Assembly (NCBI GenBank): GCA_017509985.1
Contig: JAFWOE010000007.1
Coordinates: 1 to 64,000 of the forward strand
DNA: 64,000 bases
Source: Lachnospiraceae bacterium
GTDB taxonomy: Bacteria; Bacillota; Clostridia; Lachnospirales; Lachnospiraceae
Reading direction: 5' to 3'
Positions 52,768 to 61,578 of this stretch are shown here, in pieces. Position 1 is the first letter of the stretch. The number at the start of each line of letters is the position of its first letter. The notes below the pieces were generated by a model. It had not been told where the DNA came from, ran no database searches, and saw only the letters and a list, made by a program, of their open reading frames with translations. The translations under genes and the position numbers were made by a program.

Positions 52768-54282
52768 CTATGACCGGATCCGGCGCCGGATCAGCAGGAG
52801 GATACAGGCTGCGGCGGCGATCAAGATCACGGCCCAGATCCCGGGCGGGACATCTTCGATGCTCATGCACCGGATGTTGATCCACATCTGATTGATCCGT
52901 TCGTTCGCCGCGTCGTCAAAACAGACCATAATGGAGGAACGCGCAAGCGCGCCGGCATCCGGATACTGTGAAAACAGCTGTTTGTACAGCTGTTCGGAAG
53001 AGGCGGTTATAACATAGTCCTCATCTTCCTCATCGCCCGAGAAAAAGTATCCGACATTGTAATCGATCGTATCTTCTTCGTCTTCTTCCGCGCCGAAGCT
53101 CCAGTCGGCGTATTCAAAGATCCGGGTATCCTCTTCATTGCCGGCAATTACGGATGTGTAGCCGACATAGTACATGTTGCGGATCACGTTGTCCGGACGG
53201 GAGATGTAGTTGATGAAGGCCTCGCAGGCGTGTTGCCGGTCGGAGTGGCCTTCGACCCCGCTTTTCAGCATGACCCAGCCGTCAAAATAGATGTTCGTCG
53301 CTTCTTCCGGAACCGTGAATTCCAGTTCGAAATCTTCTTCCTCCGCCTGATCGATCGTGTAGACCCCGTCACCGGACCACTGCAGGTTGGCAACAGCCTT
53401 GCCGGTGATCATATCGGCCTTTCCGGATTCGGTCTCAAACGAATAAGCGTTGTCTTTGGCTTCCTTCAGGAATTCCTCGACTTCGGCGATGGTTTCCGGG
53501 GAAATATCGTTCATTTCTTCTTCCAGACGTCTGGGATATTCCGGATCATTCCGGAATTCCTCGCTGGTCAGCAGATCGGCTTTGAGTGCCCCGAGGGCGG
53601 CAAAGTAAGAGTCACGGACATTATCCTTTAAGGTGATCCGGCGCCGGAACTTTGGATCGGTCAGAATCTTCCAGGAAGAAGCTTCTTCACGGGTGACTTC
53701 TTCGGGGTTGTACAGAATGCCGGTGATGCCCCACATGTAGCCTGCCATGTACCTGCTCCAGGACTCCCCGTTGATCTTCTGTTCGTCAAAGATCTCTTTG
53801 ATAAAGGGAGAAACCATGCGGGAGTAGTAATTGTTTTCATCTTCTTCATCGAAAAATGCATCCGAAAGGGGCACGAGCTTTTCTTCTGCCATGAGTTTCA
53901 TGACCATGTATTCCGAAGGGCAGACCAGGTCGTAGACGTCGCCGATCTTCAGCATGTTATAAAGATCCTCGTTTGTCCCGAAAGTAGAGTAGTCCACCTT
54001 GACACGGATGCCGTAGGTCTCATAATACCATTCTTCGAATTCATCCACCATCGGACGGATGCCTATGATTTCATCGCTTTCGAGTTCGATCAGCTCCTCT
54101 TCATCCCAGTCACCGAGGTCGATGTATTCTTCCCAGCTGCATACCCGGATCGTTACGGTCTGTTCGCCGGCGGCGAAGACCTGCGACGGAATGCATGCCA
54201 TACAGGTCATAACCGTCAGTACAAGTGCCAGACAGCGGAAGAGCACGGTATTTCTGAAGTTTAAAACATTCCTTTTCATCAT
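52768..54282 (-). CDS. potD: Polyamine-type ABC substrate-binding protein with C-terminal TM anchor
   Basis: A 504-residue PotD-like protein. A Sec signal with a probable AxA cleavage (SQVFAAG) replaces the lipobox usual in Firmicutes. The binding domain opens VTIRVCSWEEYI and contains FGTNEDLYNMLKIGDVYDLVCPSEYMV, typical of spermidine/putrescine binders. It ends in a hydrophobic helix (WAVILIAAAACILLLI) then RRRIRS, so it is probably held by its C-terminus. An acidic insert (about 40 residues after the signal) and another near the end lengthen it beyond the usual ~350. Its start overlaps the potC stop. Confidence 0.9.
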   Translation of the reverse strand: MMKRNVLNFRNTVLFRCLALVLTVMTCMACIPSQVFAAGEQTVTIRVCSWEEYIDLGDWDEEELIELESDEIIGIRPMVDEFEEWYYETYGIRVKVDYSTFGTNEDLYNMLKIGDVYDLVCPSEYMVMKLMAEEKLVPLSDAFFDEEDENNYYSRMVSPFIKEIFDEQKINGESWSRYMAGYMWGITGILYNPEEVTREEASSWKILTDPKFRRRITLKDNVRDSYFAALGALKADLLTSEEFRNDPEYPRRLEEEMNDISPETIAEVEEFLKEAKDNAYSFETESGKADMITGKAVANLQWSGDGVYTIDQAEEEDFELEFTVPEEATNIYFDGWVMLKSGVEGHSDRQHACEAFINYISRPDNVIRNMYYVGYTSVIAGNEEDTRIFEYADWSFGAEEDEEDTIDYNVGYFFSGDEEDEDYVITASSEQLYKQLFSQYPDAGALARSSIMVCFDDAANERINQMWINIRCMSIEDVPPGIWAVILIAAAACILLLIRRRIRS

Positions 54283-55100
54283 ATTCCCGCCCTTTCTCTG
54301 TAAGTGTCCGAAAAAGTCCGGGCCTGCCGCGCCGAGCGGATGTTGGCGGCGATCACAATGATCACTACGATCGCAAAGATCACGGTCGAAAGAGCCCACA
54401 GGGCGGTCTTGATGTTTGTCTGAGCGCCTTTTGTCGCATTGACGACATAGGTGCTGATGGTATCAAAGGTCGCCGGTTTGGTATAGGTGGCTATGAAATA
54501 ATCGTCAAGGGAAAGTGTTATCGCAAGGGCGAAGCCGGAAACAATACCGGAAACGATCTGCGGTATCACGATCCGGAAAAGCGCTGCGGCCGGCGTTGCG
54601 CCCAGGTCGAGGGCGGCTTCGTAGATCGAAGGATCCATCTGCTTCAGCTTGGGAAGCACGGAAAGATAGACAAAAGGCGCGCAGAGCGTTACATGCCCGG
54701 CGACCAGCGGGAAGAATGAATCTTTGGATGCACCGAATACCACCACAAGCAGTATGCAGAGTGAAAAACCGGTAACGACGTCCGCGTTGACGACCGGAAT
54801 CCGGTTCATGGCATCCATGGAAGCAGCAATCCGGCGTCTGGAATAAAAGGCCCCTATGGCGCCGGCAGTCCCCAGGATCGTTGCGATCGCAGCGGAGACG
54901 AGCGCAAGGATGACCGTACCGATGATCATGCCGGTCAGGTCTTCCGTTGTAAAAAGAGTTACGTAATTGTGGCCCGAAAACCGAAGCGCTTCTCCGATGT
55001 TGCTGGCGTCGGTAAAACTGTAGACCGCAAGCACAAGGATCGGAACGTACAGAAAGGCGATAACAAGGATGAAGAAGATGCGTTTTATCCAGGTATTCAT
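54279..55100 (-). CDS. potC: Polyamine-type ABC permease (PotC-like)
   Basis: A 273-residue permease with six TM segments. The EAA loop is YEAALDLGATPAAALFRIVIPQI, the contact with the ATPase. It overlaps both potB (TAATG) and the binding-protein start (ATGA), so the operon is tightly coupled. Confidence 0.95.
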   Translation of the reverse strand: MNTWIKRIFFILVIAFLYVPILVLAVYSFTDASNIGEALRFSGHNYVTLFTTEDLTGMIIGTVILALVSAAIATILGTAGAIGAFYSRRRIAASMDAMNRIPVVNADVVTGFSLCILLVVVFGASKDSFFPLVAGHVTLCAPFVYLSVLPKLKQMDPSIYEAALDLGATPAAALFRIVIPQIVSGIVSGFALAITLSLDDYFIATYTKPATFDTISTYVVNATKGAQTNIKTALWALSTVIFAIVVIIVIAANIRSARQARTFSDTYRERAGI

Positions 55101-55891
55101 TAAAGCAGCGCACCTCCTTTCGATTCGGCGGCGTCATCGGTCAGGCTGCCGGTGAACAGTGAGAACAGGCCTATAATCAGAAGAAGTATGAGCGCGATCA
55201 TGGATCCGGCGTGCCAGTTGTTCGCGGAGAAATAGCTGCCGATGAGGCTGCCCATGATGTAGGTGCTGTTGTAGAGCATATCCAGGATAACGTAGTTGGT
55301 CATCGACGGGAGAAACACCATCGTTACGCCGCTCACGATCCCGGGCAGCGAAAGCGGAAGAGTGATCTTTATGAAGGATGAAGCTTTGCCGGCACCGAGA
55401 TCCGCCGCCGCCTCAAGCAGCGATCCGTCCAGTTTGGAAAGGGTATTGTATATCGGCAGGATCATGAACGGAAGAAAATCGTAAGTCATGCCGAGGACAG
55501 TGTTGAAGAACGGATAAAAAGCCAGATTGCCTTCCAGGACGGAAAGCACTTCCTTCAATGCGGTGACCCTTAAAGAGAAATTGATCCACATCGGCATGAT
55601 GATGATCATAAGGATCACAGCTTTTGCCTTTATATTGCTGTTCGCCAGGATATATGCGGTCGGATAAGCGATCAGCAGACAGACGACCGTGGTCACGATC
55701 GCTATCGCCAGACTGTAGCACAGGGTGCCCAGCGTATTCGGATCGGTGAAAAAACCGATGAAATTAACTGCTGTAAAATGCCCCTGTCCGTTTGTAAAGG
55801 CATAGACGATGATCACGGCCAGAGGCGCCGCGACAAAGACCAGCAGAAAAATGTAGTATGGAATTCCCAGTGCTTTACGTGAAAATTTCAA
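55100..55891 (-). CDS. potB: Polyamine-type ABC permease (PotB-like)
   Basis: A 263-residue permease with six TM segments. Its EAA loop is LLEAAADLGAGKASSFIKITLPLS. It pairs with the PotC-like subunit to form the transmembrane channel. It lies 18 bp downstream of the ATPase gene. Confidence 0.95.
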   Translation of the reverse strand: MKFSRKALGIPYYIFLLVFVAAPLAVIIVYAFTNGQGHFTAVNFIGFFTDPNTLGTLCYSLAIAIVTTVVCLLIAYPTAYILANSNIKAKAVILMIIIMPMWINFSLRVTALKEVLSVLEGNLAFYPFFNTVLGMTYDFLPFMILPIYNTLSKLDGSLLEAAADLGAGKASSFIKITLPLSLPGIVSGVTMVFLPSMTNYVILDMLYNSTYIMGSLIGSYFSANNWHAGSMIALILLLIIGLFSLFTGSLTDDAAESKGGALL

Positions 55892-55909
55892 TGAAGCTGT
55901 ACCTCCGGG

Positions 55910-57355
55910 TCAGTGCTTTCCGACAGTAAAACGCATCTTCTCAACGGGCATGATCAGGCTGACCGCGTCATCCATGTTCCAGAGATATTCGTCGTCCACG
56001 ATAAAATCGTGGCCGAGTTCCGTACGTATTACGTAGCTGTAGTGATCGCCCTTGTAAATAAGGTCGCTGATATAGCCGTCTACCAGCCCCGAGCCGGCTT
56101 CGTCGCTCATTTTGATGTCTTCGGGTTCTATGGCCACGGTGATACGGATCTTTTCGGGGTCTATTTCATCACCGCGCGGATTCAGAAGGGCTCCGTCCGC
56201 GCTCCGGCTCCAGCCTTTGAGCACCATGGCAGGATCCGCATCGATGGTATGATCGTTGAATTCCAGGTTGAAATTCTTATCCAGACCGGCCGAGAAGCGG
56301 TTCGTATGGTCTTCGGCGACGATAATATGGATATTGTCGGGGTCGATGGTCATCCCGACTTTTTCCCCAACGACGGCATTCTTCGTGGACTGGATGACCA
56401 TTTCGTTCCTGCCGCTTTCCACGACGATCTCATAATGAATGCCTTTGAAGATGACGGAACTGACGGTTCCGCTGATAATGCCTTCCCCGGGAGGCGTGAG
56501 GATCACATCCTCCGGCCTTAAGATCGCCGTGATATGCGTACCTACGGCATAATCGTCCACGCATTCAAAGTCGCCGCCGCAGAACCGGGCTTTGAGCTTC
56601 CCAGTCATGATGCCGTTGAAGATATTGCTTTCGCCGATAAAATCTGCGACAAAGGCGCTGGCAGGCTCGTTGTAAATATCCTCGGGAGCACCGATCTGGA
56701 GGATCCGTCCTTCATTCATGACCACGATCTTATCGGACATGGTCAGTGCTTCTTCCTGATCATGGGTAACATAGATAAATGTGATCCCGAGCTGGCGGTG
56801 CATCTCCTTCAGTTCCAGCTGCATTTCCTTCCGCATTTTCAGATCCAGCGCACCCAGCGGTTCGTCCAGAAGAAGGATCTGCGGTTCATTGACCAAAGCT
56901 CTCGCAATGGCGATCCTTTGCTGCTGGCCGCCGGAGAGAGTAGAGATCCTGCGCTTCTCGAAACCTTCCAGGTCCACAAGGTCCAGGACGTTTTCCACTT
57001 TTTTGTCGATTGCATTTTTCGGAAGTTTTTTCTGCTTCAGCCCGAATGCGATGTTCTCATACACATTCATGTGCGGAAAAAGGGCGTAGCGCTGGAAAAC
57101 AGTATTGACCGGCCGCATGTTGGGCGGCAGATGAGAAATGTCTTTTCCGTTCAGCAGGATCTCGCCTTCCGTGGGAAGGTCAAAGCCTGCGATCATACGA
57201 AGGGTTGTCGTCTTGCCGCAGCCGGACGGTCCGAGAAAAGTAACGAATTCTCCCTTTTTTATGGCCAGATCCAGTCCTTTTACTGCGGTGAACCCGTCGC
57301 TGAAAGTTTTGGTTACGTTCCGGAGTTCAATGATGCTGCCGTTGGTTTCATTCAT
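55910..57355 (-). CDS. potA: Polyamine-type ABC ATPase (PotA-like, extended)
   Basis: A 481-residue ATPase, against about 350-380 for most PotA proteins. Walker A GPSGCGKTT (42-50), signature LSGGQQQR (139-146) and Walker B ILLLDEP (159-165) are intact. The extra length is in the C-terminal regulatory region, where two TOBE-like segments (ITAILRPEDVILTPPG and VTVAIEPEDIKMSDEAG) suggest a duplicated or enlarged sensor. First gene of the potABCD-order operon. Confidence 0.94.
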   Translation of the reverse strand: MNETNGSIIELRNVTKTFSDGFTAVKGLDLAIKKGEFVTFLGPSGCGKTTTLRMIAGFDLPTEGEILLNGKDISHLPPNMRPVNTVFQRYALFPHMNVYENIAFGLKQKKLPKNAIDKKVENVLDLVDLEGFEKRRISTLSGGQQQRIAIARALVNEPQILLLDEPLGALDLKMRKEMQLELKEMHRQLGITFIYVTHDQEEALTMSDKIVVMNEGRILQIGAPEDIYNEPASAFVADFIGESNIFNGIMTGKLKARFCGGDFECVDDYAVGTHITAILRPEDVILTPPGEGIISGTVSSVIFKGIHYEIVVESGRNEMVIQSTKNAVVGEKVGMTIDPDNIHIIVAEDHTNRFSAGLDKNFNLEFNDHTIDADPAMVLKGWSRSADGALLNPRGDEIDPEKIRITVAIEPEDIKMSDEAGSGLVDGYISDLIYKGDHYSYVIRTELGHDFIVDDEYLWNMDDAVSLIMPVEKMRFTVGKH

Positions 57356-57408
57356 AATACTTTTCCTTCCTGTATGGTCTGCTGCCGCTTTAAAGAGGCA
57401 TGCCCCGA

Positions 57409-57428
57409 ACCGCGCAGGCCTGCGCGGT
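57409..57428. repeat. Perfect 20-bp palindrome between M15 and potA genes
   Basis: ACCGCGCAGGCCTGCGCGGT overlaps the stop codon of the M15 peptidase gene. There is no T-run on the minus strand. It may be an RNA hairpin reducing read-through into the pot operon or a protein site. Confidence 0.5.
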
Positions 57429-58540
57429 CATGGATAGATCGGTTTTTCGAAATGCTGGTAATCCACGGGGTTGGACCAGTCGCCGCCCCATTGCCAGCCG
57501 CGCTCCGTAAAAAGCTGATAGCACGGATCGCTGTAATTTATCATATGCCGTTCATAGGCATCTTCCGCATAACGGTCGAGATATGCTTCCGCTCCTTCGT
57601 CCAGTATGGATGGATAGCCGTCTGCGTCATAAATGATATAGGGATTGTTGTACGGATTGATATCGATGGCCGTACCGTACGCATGGTTGGAAGGCGTGGA
57701 TCCGCCTGTAATATTCCGGTAGTTGAATGCCGAGGTGTTGTTATGTGCGATCGAAAGGTCATCGTCCGCGCCGAAGTCGTCGACAAGTACGATCAGGTTG
57801 AAAGGATAGGATGCCTTATAGAGCTCTTCAAAAATATACAGGATATCATCCTCAACCAGATAGTTGACCATGAGTTCGCCGATCCGTGTCTGTCCATCGA
57901 AATCCCGATAAAGCAGCTTGATGTACCGCAGATCTTCTCTCGGGACGGTGCAGTAGGTCTTATAGGAACGGTCATTTCCGTAGATCCGTTCAAAAAGAGG
58001 ATCGGAGATCGCAAAAGAACGGAAATATTTTTCAAGGTGATCCCAGTCCAGCTGGGATTCATCCACATAAGTCGAAGCGAGAACGGTTTCCAGGTCGGAA
58101 AGGTATTCCCCTTCGGCCGGAATGATCCGGCCGGCAGGATCCGTCACAACGGCCGGTTCGGGAGCCGGTGTTTCTGCAGGCGGATCAGCGGGGGCCGCTT
58201 CCGGCGTCTCCGCGGGTGTTTCCTCCGGTTCGGAAACTTCGGAATTCAATACAGATGCTTCTCCGGCAGACGGGCTTTCGATGCCTTCGGAAGGATCCTC
58301 CGAGGGCGTCGGTACGGATGGCTGAACCTTTTTAACGGCGGGTGTTTTGTCCGCTGCAGCTTTGTCTGTCTTTTCGAAGCTTTCTTCAGAAGAGGATTCT
58401 GATGAAACGGCAGAAGAACGGCTTTCGGCAGCATTCTCCCGGATCCGGCTATTTGCAAATAAAAGCAGCCCGGTAAGAGCGACAGTCAGGATCGCTGCCG
58501 TGACGAGAATGGATATAATGGAGGACCTTCTGCTTTTCAA
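57428..58540 (-). CDS. M15-family D-Ala-D-Ala carboxypeptidase-like protein
   Basis: A 370-residue membrane-anchored peptidase. One N-terminal TM helix (about 9-29) is followed by a ~100-residue Ser/Glu/Pro/Ala-rich linker, then the M15 domain. Zn ligands are His and Asp in SNHAYGTAIDINP, and the terminal His in DYQHFE, with WGGDW between them, as in VanY/peptidoglycan endopeptidases. It should trim peptidoglycan stem peptides outside the cell. Separated from potA by 72 bp and a palindrome. Confidence 0.9.
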   Translation of the reverse strand: MKSRRSSIISILVTAAILTVALTGLLLFANSRIRENAAESRSSAVSSESSSEESFEKTDKAAADKTPAVKKVQPSVPTPSEDPSEGIESPSAGEASVLNSEVSEPEETPAETPEAAPADPPAETPAPEPAVVTDPAGRIIPAEGEYLSDLETVLASTYVDESQLDWDHLEKYFRSFAISDPLFERIYGNDRSYKTYCTVPREDLRYIKLLYRDFDGQTRIGELMVNYLVEDDILYIFEELYKASYPFNLIVLVDDFGADDDLSIAHNNTSAFNYRNITGGSTPSNHAYGTAIDINPYNNPYIIYDADGYPSILDEGAEAYLDRYAEDAYERHMINYSDPCYQLFTERGWQWGGDWSNPVDYQHFEKPIYP

Positions 58541-58702
58541 TGAATAATCTTAACTCCCTGATTCGGGACAAAGCCCTGCTGCTTTTACAGTCGCAAACTT
58601 CATTATAAGCGTTAACGGCAATAAAATAAAGAAAAAAATAGCGATCTAAAAGAAAGAAACGCAAAAAACTTCATAGTATACGAACCGGGAAAAATAAGTT
58701 AT

Positions 58703-58715
58703 TATAATATGCATG
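58703..58715 (+). promoter_or_regulatory. -10 box abutting the NSS start codon
   Basis: TATAAT at 58703-58708 lies four bases before the ATG at 58713. Transcription from it would start at or within the start codon. No Shine-Dalgarno sequence precedes the ATG, and the -35 region is poor. Confidence 0.4.
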
Positions 58716-60071
58716 AATAGAAGCAGTTTTTCGGGAAAGCTCGGCTTTGTGCTCTCTGCTGCAGGAGCATCGGTCGGACTTGGTAATATCTGGAGATTTC
58801 CTTATCTTGCAGCAAAACACGGCGGCGGGATCTTCCTGCTCATTTATGTCATTCTGGCCGTGACCTTCGGGTACACCATGATCGTAGCGGAAACGGCGGT
58901 CGGAAGAATGACAAGAAAAAGCCCGGTGGGAGCGTTCAAAGCATTAAGCGAGAAAAAAGGGATCCGCGCAGGGGGGTGGATCAATGCGATTGTACCGATG
59001 CTTATCGTTCCCTATTATTCCGTTATCGGCGGATGGGTCATTAAATATCTGGTGGAATATGTAAGAGGGAACTCACTGGAGATCGCGAACGATACCTATT
59101 TTTCAGGCTTTATCACCAGCGGCATCCAGTGTGAGATCTATTTTATTATTTTTGCCGCCATTACCATGTTTATCATCTTCTGCGGCGTGCGCAACGGAAT
59201 CGAGCGTGTGTCACGGATCATGATGCCCATCCTTGTCGTTCTGGCAATAGTGATCAGCATTTACTCCTGCACCCGGGAAGGTGCTTCGGCCGGCGTGAAA
59301 TATTTCCTGGTACCGAATGCCGCGAACTTTTCGTGGATGACGGTCGTTACGGCTATGGAACAGATGTTCTATTCGCTTTCGATCGCCATGGGTATCCTGA
59401 TCACCTTCGGATCGTATATGAAGCATGAAGTATCCATTGAGCGGGCAACGATACAGGTCGAGATTTTCGACACCGTGATCGCCATCCTTGCGGGGCTGAT
59501 GATCATTCCTGCGGTTTTCGCTTTCTCCGGCGGTGATCCGGCAGTGCTTGCTTCCGGCCCGTCCCTGATGTTCGTGGTGATCCCGAAAGTATTTGCCAGC
59601 ATGGGACTCGGGTCCTGGGTCGGCATTCTCTTCTTCGTTCTGGTGCTTTTTGCGGCGCTTACCAGTTCGATCGCCCTTTCGGAAAGTGCGGTATCGACGT
59701 TTGAAGACGAGCTCGGCATGAGCAGAAAGGGAGCAACGGTCCTGATGTCGGTCATCATGCTGGTTCTCGGTTCTCTTTCCTCACTCGGATACGGTCCGCT
59801 GGCCAATATCAAAGTCTTCAGCATGCAGTTCCTCGATTTCTTTGATTTCATCTCCAACTCGATCATGATGCCGATCGGCGCGTTGTTCATCTGCGTCCTG
59901 GTCTTCAAAGTCATCACGGTCAGGAGGGTGGAGGAAGAGGTACAGCTGGAAGGCCATTCCTTTAAGCTGAAGAAGATCTTCAACTTTATGGTACGCTATC
60001 TCTGTCCCGTTTTTGTTATCGTCATACTGATTACAGCGATCCTTAATGTACTGGGGATCGTACAGGTCTAA
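58713..60071 (+). CDS. Na+-dependent neurotransmitter-type (NSS) symporter 1
   Basis: A 452-residue membrane protein of the neurotransmitter:sodium symporter family with about 11-12 TM helices. FVLSAAGASVGLGNIWRFPYLA is the TM1 Na+/substrate motif. Bacterial members take up amino acids such as Trp, Tyr or Leu with Na+. There is no ribosome site at the ATG. Na+ coupling fits a cell that also makes a Na+ gradient by decarboxylation. The second NSS gene follows after 18 bp. Confidence 0.93.
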   Translation: MNRSSFSGKLGFVLSAAGASVGLGNIWRFPYLAAKHGGGIFLLIYVILAVTFGYTMIVAETAVGRMTRKSPVGAFKALSEKKGIRAGGWINAIVPMLIVPYYSVIGGWVIKYLVEYVRGNSLEIANDTYFSGFITSGIQCEIYFIIFAAITMFIIFCGVRNGIERVSRIMMPILVVLAIVISIYSCTREGASAGVKYFLVPNAANFSWMTVVTAMEQMFYSLSIAMGILITFGSYMKHEVSIERATIQVEIFDTVIAILAGLMIIPAVFAFSGGDPAVLASGPSLMFVVIPKVFASMGLGSWVGILFFVLVLFAALTSSIALSESAVSTFEDELGMSRKGATVLMSVIMLVLGSLSSLGYGPLANIKVFSMQFLDFFDFISNSIMMPIGALFICVLVFKVITVRRVEEEVQLEGHSFKLKKIFNFMVRYLCPVFVIVILITAILNVLGIVQV

Positions 60072-60089
60072 AGGAAGCGGGGAGATCAC

Positions 60090-61496
60090 ATGAGTGCAAA
60101 GAAAAAGGGCGTCCTGTTCAGCGGACAGTTCGGCTTTGTTATTGCTGCCGCAGGCAGCGCGGTCGGCGTGGGAAACCTTTGGAGATTCCCGTACCTGGCG
60201 GCGAAGGACGGCGGCGGAACCTTTATTATCATATATCTGGTGCTTGTTGTCAGTTTCGGCTTTACGCTTCTGGTTTCGGATATCGCGATCGGCAGGAAGA
60301 CCGGAAAAAGTGCGATACACGCGTATGAGGCGCTGAGCAGGAAATGGAAGTTTCTGGGGATCCTTACGTTCCTGGTTCCGGTCGTGATCATGACGTACTA
60401 TGCCGTGATCGGCGGTTGGATCACCCGGTTCATGGTCGATTTCATCGTCGGGAACGGGACGGCTGCAGCCGATGACGGATATTTCGTTTCGTTCATCACT
60501 TCGCCGGTATCCCCGGTGGTCTACGGCCTGATCTTTATGGTGGTCACCGGTTTTGTCATTTACAACGGTGTTGAAGGAGGCATCGAGCGCTGCTCAAGAC
60601 TTCTGATGCCGGTACTGATCGCCCTGGTGGTCGGTATTGCGATCTTTTCGCTGACCCTGTCCTATACGGATGCCGACGGGACCGTAAGAACGGGTCTTCA
60701 GGGGCTGGTCGTTTATCTGAAACCCGATTTTTCACAGATGACGCCGGGTACGTTTTTAAAGACGCTGCTGGATGCCATGAGCCAGATCTTTTTCTCTCTG
60801 AGCGTATCCATGGGCATCATGATCACATACGGATCCTATGTAAAAAAGAATGTCAATCTTTACCGTTCCGTCAGGCAGATCGAAGTCTTTGACACCGGCG
60901 TAGCCCTGCTGGCAGGAATGATGATCATTCCGGCAGTATTTGTCTTCTCCGGAATGGAAGGCATGGCCAAGGGCCCGACCCTGATGTTCGTCGCGATGCC
61001 CAAGGTGTTTGCCGCCATGGGTCCGGCCGGCCGCTATATGGGCATTGCCTTTTTTGCCCTGGCTATTTTTGCCACGCTGACGAGCTGCATTTCCGTACTG
61101 GAAAGCATTACCGCGAACTGCATGGAGATCTTCCATGCTTCCAGAAAAAAGACGACGGTCGTCTTAACGGTCATCTACTGTGCTGCGACGGCAGTTATTG
61201 CCCTCGGGTACAGCGTCCTGTACTGCGACATCCCCCTTCCGGGCGGAGGTACGGGACAGCTGCTGGATCTGATGGATTATATCAGCAACAGCCTGATGAT
61301 GCCGATCATTTCCCTGCTTTCCGCGATCCTCATCGGCTGGGTCGTCGGATCGAAATGCATTACGGATGAGATGACGCTGAACGGAGAAAAATTCGGCCGC
61401 AAACGGCTTTATAACGTTATGATCCGCTATGTCGTGCCGATCGTCATGCTTATATTGACCCTGCAGGCGCTGGGACTTCTCAGCTGGCTGAAATAA
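60090..61496 (+). CDS. Na+-dependent neurotransmitter-type (NSS) symporter 2
   Basis: A 468-residue paralogue with the same TM1 signature (FVIAAAGSAVGVGNLWRFPYLA) and about 12 TM helices. It has an extended loop around residues 186-205 that copy 1 lacks. GGAAGCGGGGAG precedes the ATG. Co-transcribed with the first, so the two may differ in substrate or form a pair. Confidence 0.94.
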   Translation: MSAKKKGVLFSGQFGFVIAAAGSAVGVGNLWRFPYLAAKDGGGTFIIIYLVLVVSFGFTLLVSDIAIGRKTGKSAIHAYEALSRKWKFLGILTFLVPVVIMTYYAVIGGWITRFMVDFIVGNGTAAADDGYFVSFITSPVSPVVYGLIFMVVTGFVIYNGVEGGIERCSRLLMPVLIALVVGIAIFSLTLSYTDADGTVRTGLQGLVVYLKPDFSQMTPGTFLKTLLDAMSQIFFSLSVSMGIMITYGSYVKKNVNLYRSVRQIEVFDTGVALLAGMMIIPAVFVFSGMEGMAKGPTLMFVAMPKVFAAMGPAGRYMGIAFFALAIFATLTSCISVLESITANCMEIFHASRKKTTVVLTVIYCAATAVIALGYSVLYCDIPLPGGGTGQLLDLMDYISNSLMMPIISLLSAILIGWVVGSKCITDEMTLNGEKFGRKRLYNVMIRYVVPIVMLILTLQALGLLSWLK

Positions 61497-61578
61497 GGCA
61501 GCTTTCAGAATCCCGGGGCAGGCAGCATCGGTCCTGAAAACAGAAGGACAGCATAAAATACAGATTACAGGAGGATGT

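Noticed and set aside
52752..52800. GC-rich palindrome near the end of the binding-protein gene as a terminator
   Set aside because: It lies inside the coding sequence for the C-terminal Arg-rich tail and has no T-run.
56534..58402. A 622-residue plus-strand frame opposite potA and the M15 gene
   Set aside because: It runs antisense to two well-supported genes and has low-complexity Arg/Gly-rich sequence.
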